From positions 1 to 64,000 of the forward strand of contig CAJOCQ010000005.1 of assembly GCA_905233135.1 (NCBI GenBank): DNA of 64,000 nucleotides, given 5' to 3'. Positions 49,877 through 58,102 of this stretch are shown here, one piece after another. The stretch comes from an uncultured Selenomonadaceae bacterium (GTDB taxonomy: Bacteria > Bacillota > Negativicutes > Selenomonadales > Selenomonadaceae). The notes under the pieces are model-generated. The model saw only the letters and a list, made by a program, of their open reading frames with translations, was not told the origin of the DNA and searched no databases. The first letter of the stretch is position 1. Every line of letters starts with the position of its first letter. The translations under genes were made by a program, and so were the position numbers.

Positions 49877-51598
49877 TTAAAATTGCAAGGTTACGCGGTT
49901 TTCGTCACCGTTTGAAATGTAATTGCGTGTAATTAAATTTTCAGTTACGCCGTCAATAAAAAATTCTCTGAAGTCAAATTTTCCTTCCTGCGCAGTTTTT
50001 ATAATATCGTAAGGTTCGCCGTTATCCCGAATTATTAAAGTAATTTTATCGTTGAGTAAAATTGCAATTTCCAGCTGAAAAATATTTTCTTTGACGCGCT
50101 CCGTCGCGTGCCTGCCAAATTCTTCGACGCACAAAACAATTTTGTTTTTAGTTTTAGCGTCAACGCCGCGCCGCGTTAAATCTTCGTCAATTTTTTGAGT
50201 CAACGCCGTAACTTCTTCAACAGTTGCGTTAATATCATATGAAAGTTGGCGGCTTAAATTTTTTGGGTCAATCATTAAAAGTCCTGCGCGACCTTTCAAC
50301 CAAAAATAATTTATCAGGTACGCCGCCAAAAATGAACTGCCTATGCTTAACCAAAAAATATTCATTGTAAAACGCCCCAAAATTGTAAGCGCAAAATTTC
50401 CGCTGAAAAACATTGCGGCAACAGGCAATATTAACAGCAACAAAATTTTTATGAACGCGCCGTAATTCATTTTTTCAATATAAATGTAATAGTTGCCGAG
50501 CATTTGAGTACAGCCCAAAAAAACCGTGAACGGCAAAAAGTACCGCATTGCAACTGCAACTTCGTCCGCTAAATTTTCATCAGTCACGCCGAACATTATC
50601 GGCAGAAAATCTGCGAAAATCATTCCCGCAAATGTCATTATCAAACTTATTGTAACGGTTGCAGACATTACAAGGCGCATTGTCTTAATTACGCTGTGCA
50701 AATTATTTTCTGCGTGATATTGGCAAGTCATCGGCTGCATACAATCAATAAGCCCCGTGTAAATCCCAAGTATCAGCGTCATCAAATTTACTGCAACAGT
50801 TACCACAATTAATTTTTCTTCGCCGAAATAATTTATAACTTCCATTGACATAAGGACTGGCAAAATTGAAATGCAAAGCGTGTCCACCGTATGATAAAAA
50901 CTGTAAACAATGCCCTGCCAAGTTTTTTTCAAGTTCCAGTACCATTTGAAATGCACTTGACTGCGCCCGCCCGTCAAATAGTAAAGCTGTAACAAAATAC
51001 TCGCCAAAGTTCCAAGAGTTGTTGCAATCCCAATACCGCGCACGCCTATATATTGGCAGAGAACAATATCCAAAATTACATTGACAACAAACGCCGCGCC
51101 CGACGCTACAAGGCAAGCCCGCTCCATTCCGTCAGTAAAAAAGAACGTGTATATAGAAATGTTTATGATATTCAGCAACGCCAAAAAAATTATTCCGCTG
51201 TAATATTCTTCCGCGTAAAATTTCAAGTGCGGCGAAATTTCCCAAAAACTTAAAAGCTCTTCGCGCAGGAAATATAACGCCGCAAAAAATATTATACCCG
51301 AACCGACTGCAAGAATTATCATCAAACTGAAAAGCCTGTCAACTTCTTCCCTGTCGTTATTGCCCTGAGCATATGAAATCATCATACATAGCCCGTCCGA
51401 AATTAAATACGCTATGAACAAAATCATTGTAAATACCGGCAAAATTAAAGTCATTGCGGCAACCGCGTCATCGCCGACAAATTGCCCTGCAACAATATTA
51501 TCTGTCAATGTTAAGATATATGCGCTTATCATTGAAGCCGTTGACGCCACGAACACCGACCAAAAGCGCGTTGAAATGACAGTTTTTTTATCAAACAA
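49877..51598 (-). CDS. MATE transporter fused to RsbW-like ATPase domain
   Basis: 573 aa from TTG 51598 (GGAGG 7 bases upstream). Residues 1-440 are a complete MATE exporter (LTDNIVAGQFVGDDAVAAM). Residues from about 445 to 573 form an anti-sigma-factor-type HATPase: KNKIVLCVEEFGRHATERV and LIIRDNGEPYDI. The usual N-box Asn (E-x-x-x-N) is Arg here (EEFGR), so Mg-ATP binding may be altered. Fusion of a multidrug/oligosaccharide-type exporter with such a domain is uncommon and suggests regulated transport or sensing. Upstream of the two C-domain genes. Confidence 0.85.
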   Translation of the reverse strand: MFDKKTVISTRFWSVFVASTASMISAYILTLTDNIVAGQFVGDDAVAAMTLILPVFTMILFIAYLISDGLCMMISYAQGNNDREEVDRLFSLMIILAVGSGIIFFAALYFLREELLSFWEISPHLKFYAEEYYSGIIFLALLNIINISIYTFFFTDGMERACLVASGAAFVVNVILDIVLCQYIGVRGIGIATTLGTLASILLQLYYLTGGRSQVHFKWYWNLKKTWQGIVYSFYHTVDTLCISILPVLMSMEVINYFGEEKLIVVTVAVNLMTLILGIYTGLIDCMQPMTCQYHAENNLHSVIKTMRLVMSATVTISLIMTFAGMIFADFLPIMFGVTDENLADEVAVAMRYFLPFTVFLGCTQMLGNYYIYIEKMNYGAFIKILLLLILPVAAMFFSGNFALTILGRFTMNIFWLSIGSSFLAAYLINYFWLKGRAGLLMIDPKNLSRQLSYDINATVEEVTALTQKIDEDLTRRGVDAKTKNKIVLCVEEFGRHATERVKENIFQLEIAILLNDKITLIIRDNGEPYDIIKTAQEGKFDFREFFIDGVTENLITRNYISNGDENRVTLQF

Positions 51599-51679
51599 AA
51601 TTATACCTCCTTGCGAAAAAATTTTTTCTATTATAACACAAATTAAAAAAGCGGCAATTTACGCCGCCTTTTTTTTAGA

Positions 51680-51756
51680 AATTAGGACAAAGTGCAAAGA
51701 TTAAAGGGAAAAAATTTTTTCAATCCCCCTTAGTCCTTCTTCCTTCTTCCTTATAA
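51680..51756. repeat. Minisatellite between MFS and MATE-ATPase genes
   Basis: TTAGGACAAAGTGCAAAGATT ... AATCCCCCTTAGTCCTTC and TTCCTTCTTCCTTATAACTT; arms loosely complementary. Confidence 0.45.
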
Positions 51757-52929
51757 CTTATCGCTTACAAATCGGAACATAAAAATTGATAAAGCCGCCG
51801 CGCCTAAAATTATCACGCCGAGCCCCGTTACAAAATCGCCCCAAGGCAAAGTCCCCAACATCATCCCTAAACTTCCAAAAAGATTCGGTACAAAGTTCAA
51901 CATTGAGGACGCCGTGCCGACATTTTCTTTGGCGCGGTTTAATAAAATTTCCATTGAAAACGGGCGCACTACTGTTTCAATTATCGTAAACGGCAGGAAG
52001 GAAAACAAAAACGCCCACGCGCTCCAATGACCGGGAAAAATTATTAACAAGCCGCTTGCTATCGTTACAAGAAATGCAAATTCTGTAAGCCGTTCGTTCG
52101 ACATTAAATTTTTCAGCTTCAAATAGAAAATCGGTCCGAGTGCAGACGCCGCCGCGTTCGCCGCAAAAAAATAACTGTATTCTTGCGCAGTCAATCCGAA
52201 ATTTTCAATGTACACGAATGACGAAACGCTCAAATAAGCCATAAACGGTGCCATTAACAGTGAAAACATTATCAGCGGCAACATAAAAGATTTTTGCCGC
52301 GCAATTTGTTTCAGCAATAACAACGAGTCAAAAACTTCGCCCTTATATCTTTTTTCGGGCGGCAATGTTTCTGTAAACAAAAACGCCAATGCCAAATTTA
52401 TTGCGCCAATTATTGTTAGGACGTAAAACGCGCCGTGCCAATCAGTGAATCTTAACAAAAAGCCGCCCGCCAAAGGAGCCGCCATTGGTCCTAAAACCAT
52501 CAGCACTTGAGTTATTACCAAAATTTTTGACATTAACGCGCCGCGAAATGAATCCTTGATAATTGCAGTTGCAACTGTGATAATTGCGCCCGCGCCCACG
52601 CCTTCAAAAAATCTGCCTGCAAGCAATATGTAAATGTTCGGTGCCGTCGCGCAGGCTATTGAAGCCGCCGTAAAAATTCCCGTGCCGAATATTAAAATTG
52701 GTTTTCGCCCGTACTTGTCGCTCAAAGGTCCGAAAATTACCATACTTACTGCGAACATTAAGAAAAAAATTGTAAGCGTCAAGCCGACCAAAAATTCACT
52801 TGCGCCGAAATATTTTCCCATTTCAGGCAGTGCGGGGAGGTACATATCCGTTGCAAACGGCGGGTACATATTCATAAATGTTATAAAGCCTATCATTGCA
52901 GGTATCGTAAAATGTTTTTGTCTTACCAA
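51751..52929 (-). CDS. Bcr/CflA-type MFS multidrug exporter
   Basis: About 392 aa from TTG 52929 (MVRQKHFTIPAMIGF), with GAAGGGAG upstream; the longer frame would run through a minisatellite repeat. 12 hydrophobic helices, DMYLPALPEMGKYF and PLSDKYGRKPILIFG (motif A), typical of the DHA1 Bcr/CflA family. Probably exports drugs or small peptides. Sits between a putative cysteine peptidase and the MATE-ATPase fusion. Confidence 0.87.
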   Translation of the reverse strand: MVRQKHFTIPAMIGFITFMNMYPPFATDMYLPALPEMGKYFGASEFLVGLTLTIFFLMFAVSMVIFGPLSDKYGRKPILIFGTGIFTAASIACATAPNIYILLAGRFFEGVGAGAIITVATAIIKDSFRGALMSKILVITQVLMVLGPMAAPLAGGFLLRFTDWHGAFYVLTIIGAINLALAFLFTETLPPEKRYKGEVFDSLLLLKQIARQKSFMLPLIMFSLLMAPFMAYLSVSSFVYIENFGLTAQEYSYFFAANAAASALGPIFYLKLKNLMSNERLTEFAFLVTIASGLLIIFPGHWSAWAFLFSFLPFTIIETVVRPFSMEILLNRAKENVGTASSMLNFVPNLFGSLGMMLGTLPWGDFVTGLGVIILGAAALSIFMFRFVSDKL

Positions 52930-52954
52930 GAAAATTTCTCCCTTCGGTCGAAAT

Positions 52955-53033
52955 TTTAGGGTTCCAGGGTTCCAGGGAAGAGGGATTAGTGATTTTTGCA
53001 CTGGTGCCCTGGCTCCCTTTTTCCTTATATCCC
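52955..53033. repeat. Hairpin minisatellite (GGGTTCCAGGGTTCCAGGG)
   Basis: TTAGGGTTCCAGGGTTCCAGGG ... ACTGGTGCCCTGGCTCCCTT forms a hairpin. Adjacent is the leader (minus strand) TTTCGACCGAAGGGAG, which supplies the MFS ribosome site. Confidence 0.7.
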
Positions 53034-53627
53034 TGAAAAAACAATCAATCCGCCTTTGCGCCTAAATCCCGTGTACCATAAAAAATCAAAGTTAAACCAT
53101 TTCGCCACGCCGTACGAAGTAACTTTAACATAAAAATCTTCGCCGTTAATTTCGCAGCCCGTCAACAAAAACCAATGCCACGTATATTTTTTTACAGTTG
53201 GATTGATATGCTCCAACATTAAAAAAGGAATTGGAAAACCGTTATCAAGCTGATATTTCAAAATTAAGTGCGTCGATTTAAAATCTTTGTCGCCGTCCCA
53301 AGCTGATAATTTTAATTTAGTTTCGCCCGCGTCGCACAGAAATTTTTCAAATTGCTCAATGTACAAATTTAAAGTGTCAATCCCGTGCCAACGCGGGCAC
53401 AAATATTTTTTCATTTCGGCGGCAAAATTTATGTAGTCTGCCTTTGAAATATTTTTGGCGTCGAAGGGATAAATCCCGTGCAAATTTTTATACAGTTCAA
53501 AATAAATGCAACAATCGCAAGCAGTAACGGTTGCACAACCGCCGAGCCGCATCATATATGACGGAAACCAAATTTGCTGTCCGCCCAAAGATTCTTCAAT
53601 TTCAAAGAATGACAATTCAACTTTCAA
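53025..53627 (-). CDS. Putative C39/papain-like cysteine peptidase
   Basis: About 200 aa from TTG 53627 (AAGGAGC upstream). The MMRLGGCATVTACDCC segment near residue 28 has the Q/G-x-x-C-A-x-x-x look of papain-like active sites, and YTWHWFLLTGCEINGE near 160 offers the His, with a following VTSYG strand. No signal peptide. This is a fold guess from motif spacing, not a firm family match. Could act on a peptide exported by the neighbours, or be a host-unrelated housekeeping enzyme. Confidence 0.45.
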   Translation of the reverse strand: MKVELSFFEIEESLGGQQIWFPSYMMRLGGCATVTACDCCIYFELYKNLHGIYPFDAKNISKADYINFAAEMKKYLCPRWHGIDTLNLYIEQFEKFLCDAGETKLKLSAWDGDKDFKSTHLILKYQLDNGFPIPFLMLEHINPTVKKYTWHWFLLTGCEINGEDFYVKVTSYGVAKWFNFDFLWYTGFRRKGGLIVFSGI

Positions 53628-53811
53628 AATGTTTTGCTCCTTAAAATTTTTTTGCAATTATACAACTTCGCCGCGCCGAATTTCAAACGATTTACCGCGC
53701 AGAATTTTTAATCTGATTTTAATTGAATTTTAATTTGCTTTTAACAATTTAACAAGGAATACTACTGCGGGAATAGAATAAATAATAAAAATTTTTGGGG
53801 AGGTTTTAACA

Positions 53812-54144
53812 ATGGTCAAGAAAATTTTTTCGGTGATGATTTTGGTGGCGGCTTTAATTTTGGTAAGCGGGCAAAGCCAAGCTGACGCCGCCGAAGTTTA
53901 TGTTGGCAATTACAGCGACGGCTCCAGCGTTTATTTGCTTACTCATACCATTGTAATTAAAAGTTATCGCCCGTATACTTTCAACTGCAGAGTTCGCGCA
54001 GGTTATGACTATTTAGATTATTATTTTTTCCCGCGCAACGGCAGCCCCTACTACAGAAATTCCGAAGGCTATGAAGGCTACGCAAACGGCGGCGCATCTC
54101 CTGTTGCCGCAAATATTTACAGATACGTTGTCAATAATTGGTAA
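53812..54144 (+). CDS. Small secreted protein, paralog C
   Basis: 110 aa, GGGGAGG ribosome site, signal peptide MVKKIFSVMILVAALILVSG...ADA. The mature part follows the same plan as paralogs A and B at 12 kb: VYVGNYSDGSSVYLLTHTI, a Cys-containing strand, LDYYFFPRNG, then YYRNSEGYEGYANGG. More diverged. Terminator follows, then a beta-lactamase-like gene and an amidase: a set of exported proteins. Confidence 0.68.
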   Translation: MVKKIFSVMILVAALILVSGQSQADAAEVYVGNYSDGSSVYLLTHTIVIKSYRPYTFNCRVRAGYDYLDYYFFPRNGSPYYRNSEGYEGYANGGASPVAANIYRYVVNNW

Positions 54145-54170
54145 AAATTTTTTAGTGTAAAATTTTTTCT

Positions 54171-54197
54171 GCGCGATGATTGTCGCGCTTTTATTTT
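54171..54197 (+). terminator. Terminator after paralog C
   Basis: GCGCGA-TGATTG-TCGCGC stem followed by TTTTATTTTT. Confidence 0.75.
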
Positions 54198-54210
54198 TAG
54201 GAGGATTCTA

Positions 54211-55056
54211 ATGAACAAAAAATTTTTCGGCGCATTGCTGACGGCTTTTTTTATTTTCAACATTATAAATTTAAATTCTGCGCGCGCGGCTGAAAATATT
54301 TACAGCGGTATTCCGAGCGCAATTTCAAGTTATTTAAACGACGGCAGCCAATACTCAATTTATATTTTGTACCCGCAAAAAACTTCTACACCCTACATTT
54401 ACAACAATCAAAAATGGCGTAGTGCAAGTATGATAAAAGTTTTTATTTTGGCAACCGCAATGGAAATGGTTAAGGACGGCAATTTATCACTTGACCAAAA
54501 TTTAACTTTGCACTCGTACGATAAAGTTGGCGGCGCGGGAGTTTTGGGCGGCTACGCTGACGGCAGTCAACTTTCATTGCGCACGGTTTTAAAACTTATG
54601 ATAACCGAAAGCGATAACACCGCTACAAATATGATTATTGATTTGATAGGTATGCAAACTATCAACGATTACATTAAAGAAAAAAATTATAATGATACGA
54701 TTCTTCAAAGAAAAATGATGGACTTCAGCGGCAGAGAAAATTATTCTTCAGTAAAGGATTTGGGCAATATTTTCACGAAAATTTATAATCACCGGTGCGT
54801 CAGTCCCGAATGTGACGACGTTATGATAGAATTTTTGCTCGGACAAACTGATACCGAATGCTTGAATACTGCATTGCCTAATTTGAAAATTGCGCACAAA
54901 ACGGGCGCGTTGAACGGCTTGTTTGACGAAGGCGGGATTATTTACGGCTCCAACAACGGCGATATTATTTTGGTTATGATGACTGAAAATTTTGCAGGCG
55001 AAAAAACAGTTATCAACAGTATGAAAAATTTTGCGCGGCACGTTGCCAATAATTAA
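54211..55056 (+). CDS. Class A beta-lactamase-like serine hydrolase
   Basis: 281 aa with signal peptide (MNKKFFGALLTAFFIFNIIN). Active-site motifs in order: SMIK (Ser73-Lys76), SDN (134-136) and HKTG near 230, as in class A beta-lactamases and related PBP-like hydrolases. The omega-loop Glu (ExxLN) is not evident; the region reads DFSGRENYSS. So true penicillinase activity is uncertain, and a peptidoglycan or ester hydrolase is possible. Exported; precedes the amidase by 18 bp. Confidence 0.82.
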   Translation: MNKKFFGALLTAFFIFNIINLNSARAAENIYSGIPSAISSYLNDGSQYSIYILYPQKTSTPYIYNNQKWRSASMIKVFILATAMEMVKDGNLSLDQNLTLHSYDKVGGAGVLGGYADGSQLSLRTVLKLMITESDNTATNMIIDLIGMQTINDYIKEKNYNDTILQRKMMDFSGRENYSSVKDLGNIFTKIYNHRCVSPECDDVMIEFLLGQTDTECLNTALPNLKIAHKTGALNGLFDEGGIIYGSNNGDIILVMMTENFAGEKTVINSMKNFARHVANN

Positions 55057-55074
55057 TTTAAAGGAGTTTTGAAG

Positions 55075-55749
55075 TTGCGGAAAAAAATTTTTTTAAGCGC
55101 GCTAATTTTTAGCGTAATGATTTTTAACTTTTCAATCTGCGCGGCGGCTGAAAATTATGAAGAACTCAAACCCGTCATTGTAGAAAAATTTGTTCCTTGG
55201 GGCGAAAATCGAGAAAGATTGACGCGCGAATATGCCGAGCGTCATTACGGAATGTCAATAACGCGGATTGAGCCTCAAGCAGTTGTAATACATTGGACGG
55301 CGGGCGATACTTGGACTTCAGCATATTGTACTTTTTATGATGACGCGCGCAACGACGGCAGCGGTACTGTCAATGTTTCTTCTCAATTCATAGTTGACAA
55401 GGACGGCACAATTTATCAGATTATGCCTGAAAATTATTTGGCGCGGCACATTATCGGCTATAATTGGTGCGCAATAGGTATTGAAAATGTCGGCGGCGTT
55501 CGCCATGTCGAAGATTTGACGCAGGCGCAACTTGAATCTAATCTTGAATTGATTCGCTACCTGCGCGCAAAATATCCCGCAATTAAATATGTTTTCGGGC
55601 ATTACCAACAAACTGCCGCGCGTGAAAGCGGCTTGTATATCGAAAAAGTTGCAGGTTATTCTTCTTCAAAATCAGATCCCGGCAAAAAATTTATGGGCAA
55701 ATTAAGAGACAATCTGCAGGACGAAGGATTAATTTTCTTCCCGCTTTAA
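55075..55749 (+). CDS. N-acetylmuramoyl-L-alanine amidase
   Basis: About 224 aa from TTG 55075, 8 bases after AAGGAG (a TTG at 55069 is too close to it). Signal peptide MRKKIFLSALIFSVMIFNFS. Amidase_2/PGRP-type zinc enzyme: VIHWTAGDTW (first His), IVDKDGTIYQIMPENYLARH, IGIENVG and VFGHYQQTAARESG. Cleaves the lactyl-amide bond of peptidoglycan. Terminator directly after. Confidence 0.9.
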   Translation: MRKKIFLSALIFSVMIFNFSICAAAENYEELKPVIVEKFVPWGENRERLTREYAERHYGMSITRIEPQAVVIHWTAGDTWTSAYCTFYDDARNDGSGTVNVSSQFIVDKDGTIYQIMPENYLARHIIGYNWCAIGIENVGGVRHVEDLTQAQLESNLELIRYLRAKYPAIKYVFGHYQQTAARESGLYIEKVAGYSSSKSDPGKKFMGKLRDNLQDEGLIFFPL

Positions 55750-55768
55750 AATTTATAATTTATTTTCG

Positions 55769-55798
55769 GCGCGGCAATTTAAGCCGTGCTTTTTTTTG
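55769..55798 (+). terminator. Terminator after the amidase
   Basis: GCGCGGC-AATTTAA-GCCGTGC stem (one G-U) then TTTTTTTT. Confidence 0.8.
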
Positions 55799-55843
55799 TT
55801 GATAATTTTCAACTTTATAAATTAAAAAATTTCAGAAAATATC

Positions 55844-55872
55844 TTGACTAATAACGGCAAAAGTTTTAAACT
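55844..55872 (+). promoter_or_regulatory. Possible ldh promoter
   Basis: TTGACT (55844-55849), 17 bases, TAAACT (55867-55872); leader of about 60 nt before ATG 55934 with GAGGAGG. Confidence 0.5.
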
Positions 55873-55933
55873 TTGTAACAGTTACGGGGCGCAAGCTCCA
55901 CGAAGTTTTTTTAATTTGAGGAGGAATTTTTAA

Positions 55934-56902
55934 ATGGGCAATCGCAGAAAAATCGTTGTTGTCGGTACTTCAAATGTTGGTTCGGCAGTCGTCAACAAAC
56001 TTGCAGATTTTCAACTTGCATCGGAAATTATTTTAATTGACCTTAACCAAGATAAAGCTTGGGGCGAAGCTACAGATTCAAGCCACGCTACAGCTTGCGT
56101 TTACAGCACAAATATTAAATTCCGCGCAACCGCTGACTACAGCGCGTGCAAAGACGCTAACATTGTTATCATTTGCGCAGGTCCTTCAATTCGTCCCGGC
56201 GAAACTCCCGACCGCTTGAAACTTGCCGGCACCAACGCAAAAATTATGAATAGCGTTTTCCGCGCAGTTGCTGAACATACCAAAGAAGCCGTTATCATTC
56301 TTATTACGAATCCGCTTGACGTTGCAACTTATGTTGTCAGCAAAATTGCAGACGAAATCGGCTATCCGCGCAATTTGATTCTCGGTACAGGCACAATGCT
56401 TGAAACTTACCGCTTCCGCCGTATCCTTGCTAATAAATATGAAGTTGACCCCAAAAATATCAACGGCTATGTACTCGGCGAACACGGCAACTCCGCTTTT
56501 GTTGCTTGGTCAACCACCGGCTGCGCAGGTTTCCCGCTTGAAAAACTCGATGAATATTTCCACCATCAAGAACCGCTTGACAAACAAGCTGTCGAACAAG
56601 AACTCATTAACGTTGCTTACGACGTCATTAACAAAAAAGGTTACACAAATACCGGCGTTGCTATGGCGGCTGTTCGTTTCGTTAAATCCGTCCTTTATGA
56701 CGAACATACAATTTTGCCCTGCTCCGCTATCATGAACGGCGAATACGGAATTAAAAACGTTGCACTTTCAATGCCGCGTATGGTTTGCGCTGACGGCTTA
56801 ATGAGAGTATTTGAAATTCATCTTACTGACGAAGAACTCGAAAAAATGCACGCTGCCGCTAAATCAGTACGTGCTGCTCTTGACGGCGCAGGTATCGAAT
56901 AA
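55934..56902 (+). CDS. ldh: L-lactate/2-hydroxyacid dehydrogenase
   Basis: 322 aa, LDH/MDH superfamily: VVGTSNVGSAV NAD site, LITNPLDVATYV, GTGTMLETYRFRR and GEHGNSAF with the catalytic His. It would reduce pyruvate to lactate with NADH. The specificity loop reads PSIRPGETPDR, without the usual Gln of strict lactate dehydrogenases at the expected place, so a 2-ketoacid of different size is possible. GAGGAGG ribosome site; strong terminator. Codon use looks highly expressed. Confidence 0.88.
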   Translation: MGNRRKIVVVGTSNVGSAVVNKLADFQLASEIILIDLNQDKAWGEATDSSHATACVYSTNIKFRATADYSACKDANIVIICAGPSIRPGETPDRLKLAGTNAKIMNSVFRAVAEHTKEAVIILITNPLDVATYVVSKIADEIGYPRNLILGTGTMLETYRFRRILANKYEVDPKNINGYVLGEHGNSAFVAWSTTGCAGFPLEKLDEYFHHQEPLDKQAVEQELINVAYDVINKKGYTNTGVAMAAVRFVKSVLYDEHTILPCSAIMNGEYGIKNVALSMPRMVCADGLMRVFEIHLTDEELEKMHAAAKSVRAALDGAGIE

Positions 56903-56931
56903 TTTTAAATTTTTAAGCAAAAACTTTTTGA

Positions 56932-56965
56932 GAGTCAATGCCGAACTCGGCGTTGGCTCTTTTTA
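56932..56965 (+). terminator. Terminator after ldh
   Basis: GAGTCAATGCC-GAACTC-GGCGTTGGCTC (11 pairs, two or three G-U) then TTTTTAG. Confidence 0.8.
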
Positions 56966-56973
56966 GTTTGCAA

Positions 56974-57062
56974 AATTTTAGGCACTAGGGATTAGGGAAT
57001 TGTTATTTTAAAACAAAAAAAGGACTAGGGAAAAAATCCCTAATCCCTAAAACCCGGCACCT
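56974..57062. repeat. Hairpin minisatellite (TTAGGCACTAGGGATTAGGG)
   Basis: TTTTAGGCACTAGGGATTAG ... AGGACTAGGG and AATCCCTAATCCCTAAAACC, forming opposite arms. Between ldh and the sugar-binding lipoprotein. Confidence 0.7.
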
Positions 57063-57067
57063 AAAAT

Positions 57068-58087
57068 CTATTTTGCCGCCATTGAATTTACGTTAGTTTT
57101 ATCAATAATCATCGGCGTGCAAAGATACGAAGGCACAACCTTAACGCCGTTGTTGTAGTTGGTAACGTCGTTAATATCGGGTTGCGTACCTTCAACAACC
57201 GCCTTAATCATACGAACACATTTCGCCGTTAAAACGTCGGGGTCTTTTGCAATAGTGAAAGTTTGTTGCCCGTTTTTGATACGTTCAAAGGCTGCGGGGT
57301 CGCCGTCAAGCCCCGAAATAATCGGGTAGGGTTTTCCTGCTTTTCCAATTTCGTCAAGAATTACGCCTGCAATATCGTCATTCGGGCTAAGAACAACTTG
57401 GAGCGGCGCGTCAGTGTAATATTTGCTCATAAGCTCTTGAATACGCGGGCGAGCGTTGGCGGAGTTCCAATCTGCAACTGCAACTTGGTCAAATGTAGTT
57501 TGTCCCGAACGGCAAACAAGTTGCCCGCTCTTCAAATATGGTTCCAAAATTTTCATTGTGTTTTCAAAGAAAATATGCGCGTTGTTATCCGAAGGTCCGC
57601 CTGCGAAAAATTCAATGTTGAAAGGTCCGCCGCCGTTTTTCAAATTCAACGCCGCTGCAATATATTCGCCCATTCCGTCGCCAATCGCGCCGTTGTCAAA
57701 ACTTGCGTAATAACTTATTGCGTCAGTGTTTGAAAGTATCCTGTCAAAACCAATGACGGGAATATTTTTCTTTTTGGCATTTTCAAGCACTTCAACGAAC
57801 GCGGCGGAGTCAATCGCGCCAATAACTATACAATCGGGATTTTTTCCAATGACATCTTTAACTTGTTTCTGCTGTTCTTCGATAGTTGCAGAAAATTGAA
57901 CGTTGACGGTAAAGCCTTCCTCTTCCAAAAGTTTTTGAAGTGAATCGCCGTTACGTTGCCAACTTGAAGTAGTATTCGGGAAACAAACTGCAACGCTTTT
58001 TGCTTTTGGTTGATTGGAGCCGCAACCGCTTAAAGTTGCCGCAAAAATTAAAAGCAACGTCAAGCACAAAAATTTTATATGTTTCAA
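57068..58087 (-). CDS. Sugar-binding ABC-type lipoprotein (MglB/ChvE-like)
   Basis: 339 aa from TTG 58087 (AGGTGAT upstream). Lipobox LSGC with Cys22, then the periplasmic-binding type I fold: VAVCFPNTTSSWQRNG, GAIDSAAFVEVLENAKKKNIPVIGFDR and LSPNDDIAGVILDEI. Binds a monosaccharide such as galactose, glucose or xylose. No permease or ATPase gene follows; the neighbour, 15 bp away, is a chemoreceptor, so it may serve taxis. Confidence 0.88.
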   Translation of the reverse strand: MKHIKFLCLTLLLIFAATLSGCGSNQPKAKSVAVCFPNTTSSWQRNGDSLQKLLEEEGFTVNVQFSATIEEQQKQVKDVIGKNPDCIVIGAIDSAAFVEVLENAKKKNIPVIGFDRILSNTDAISYYASFDNGAIGDGMGEYIAAALNLKNGGGPFNIEFFAGGPSDNNAHIFFENTMKILEPYLKSGQLVCRSGQTTFDQVAVADWNSANARPRIQELMSKYYTDAPLQVVLSPNDDIAGVILDEIGKAGKPYPIISGLDGDPAAFERIKNGQQTFTIAKDPDVLTAKCVRMIKAVVEGTQPDINDVTNYNNGVKVVPSYLCTPMIIDKTNVNSMAAK

Positions 58088-58102
58088 TTAAATCACCTGC
58101 TT

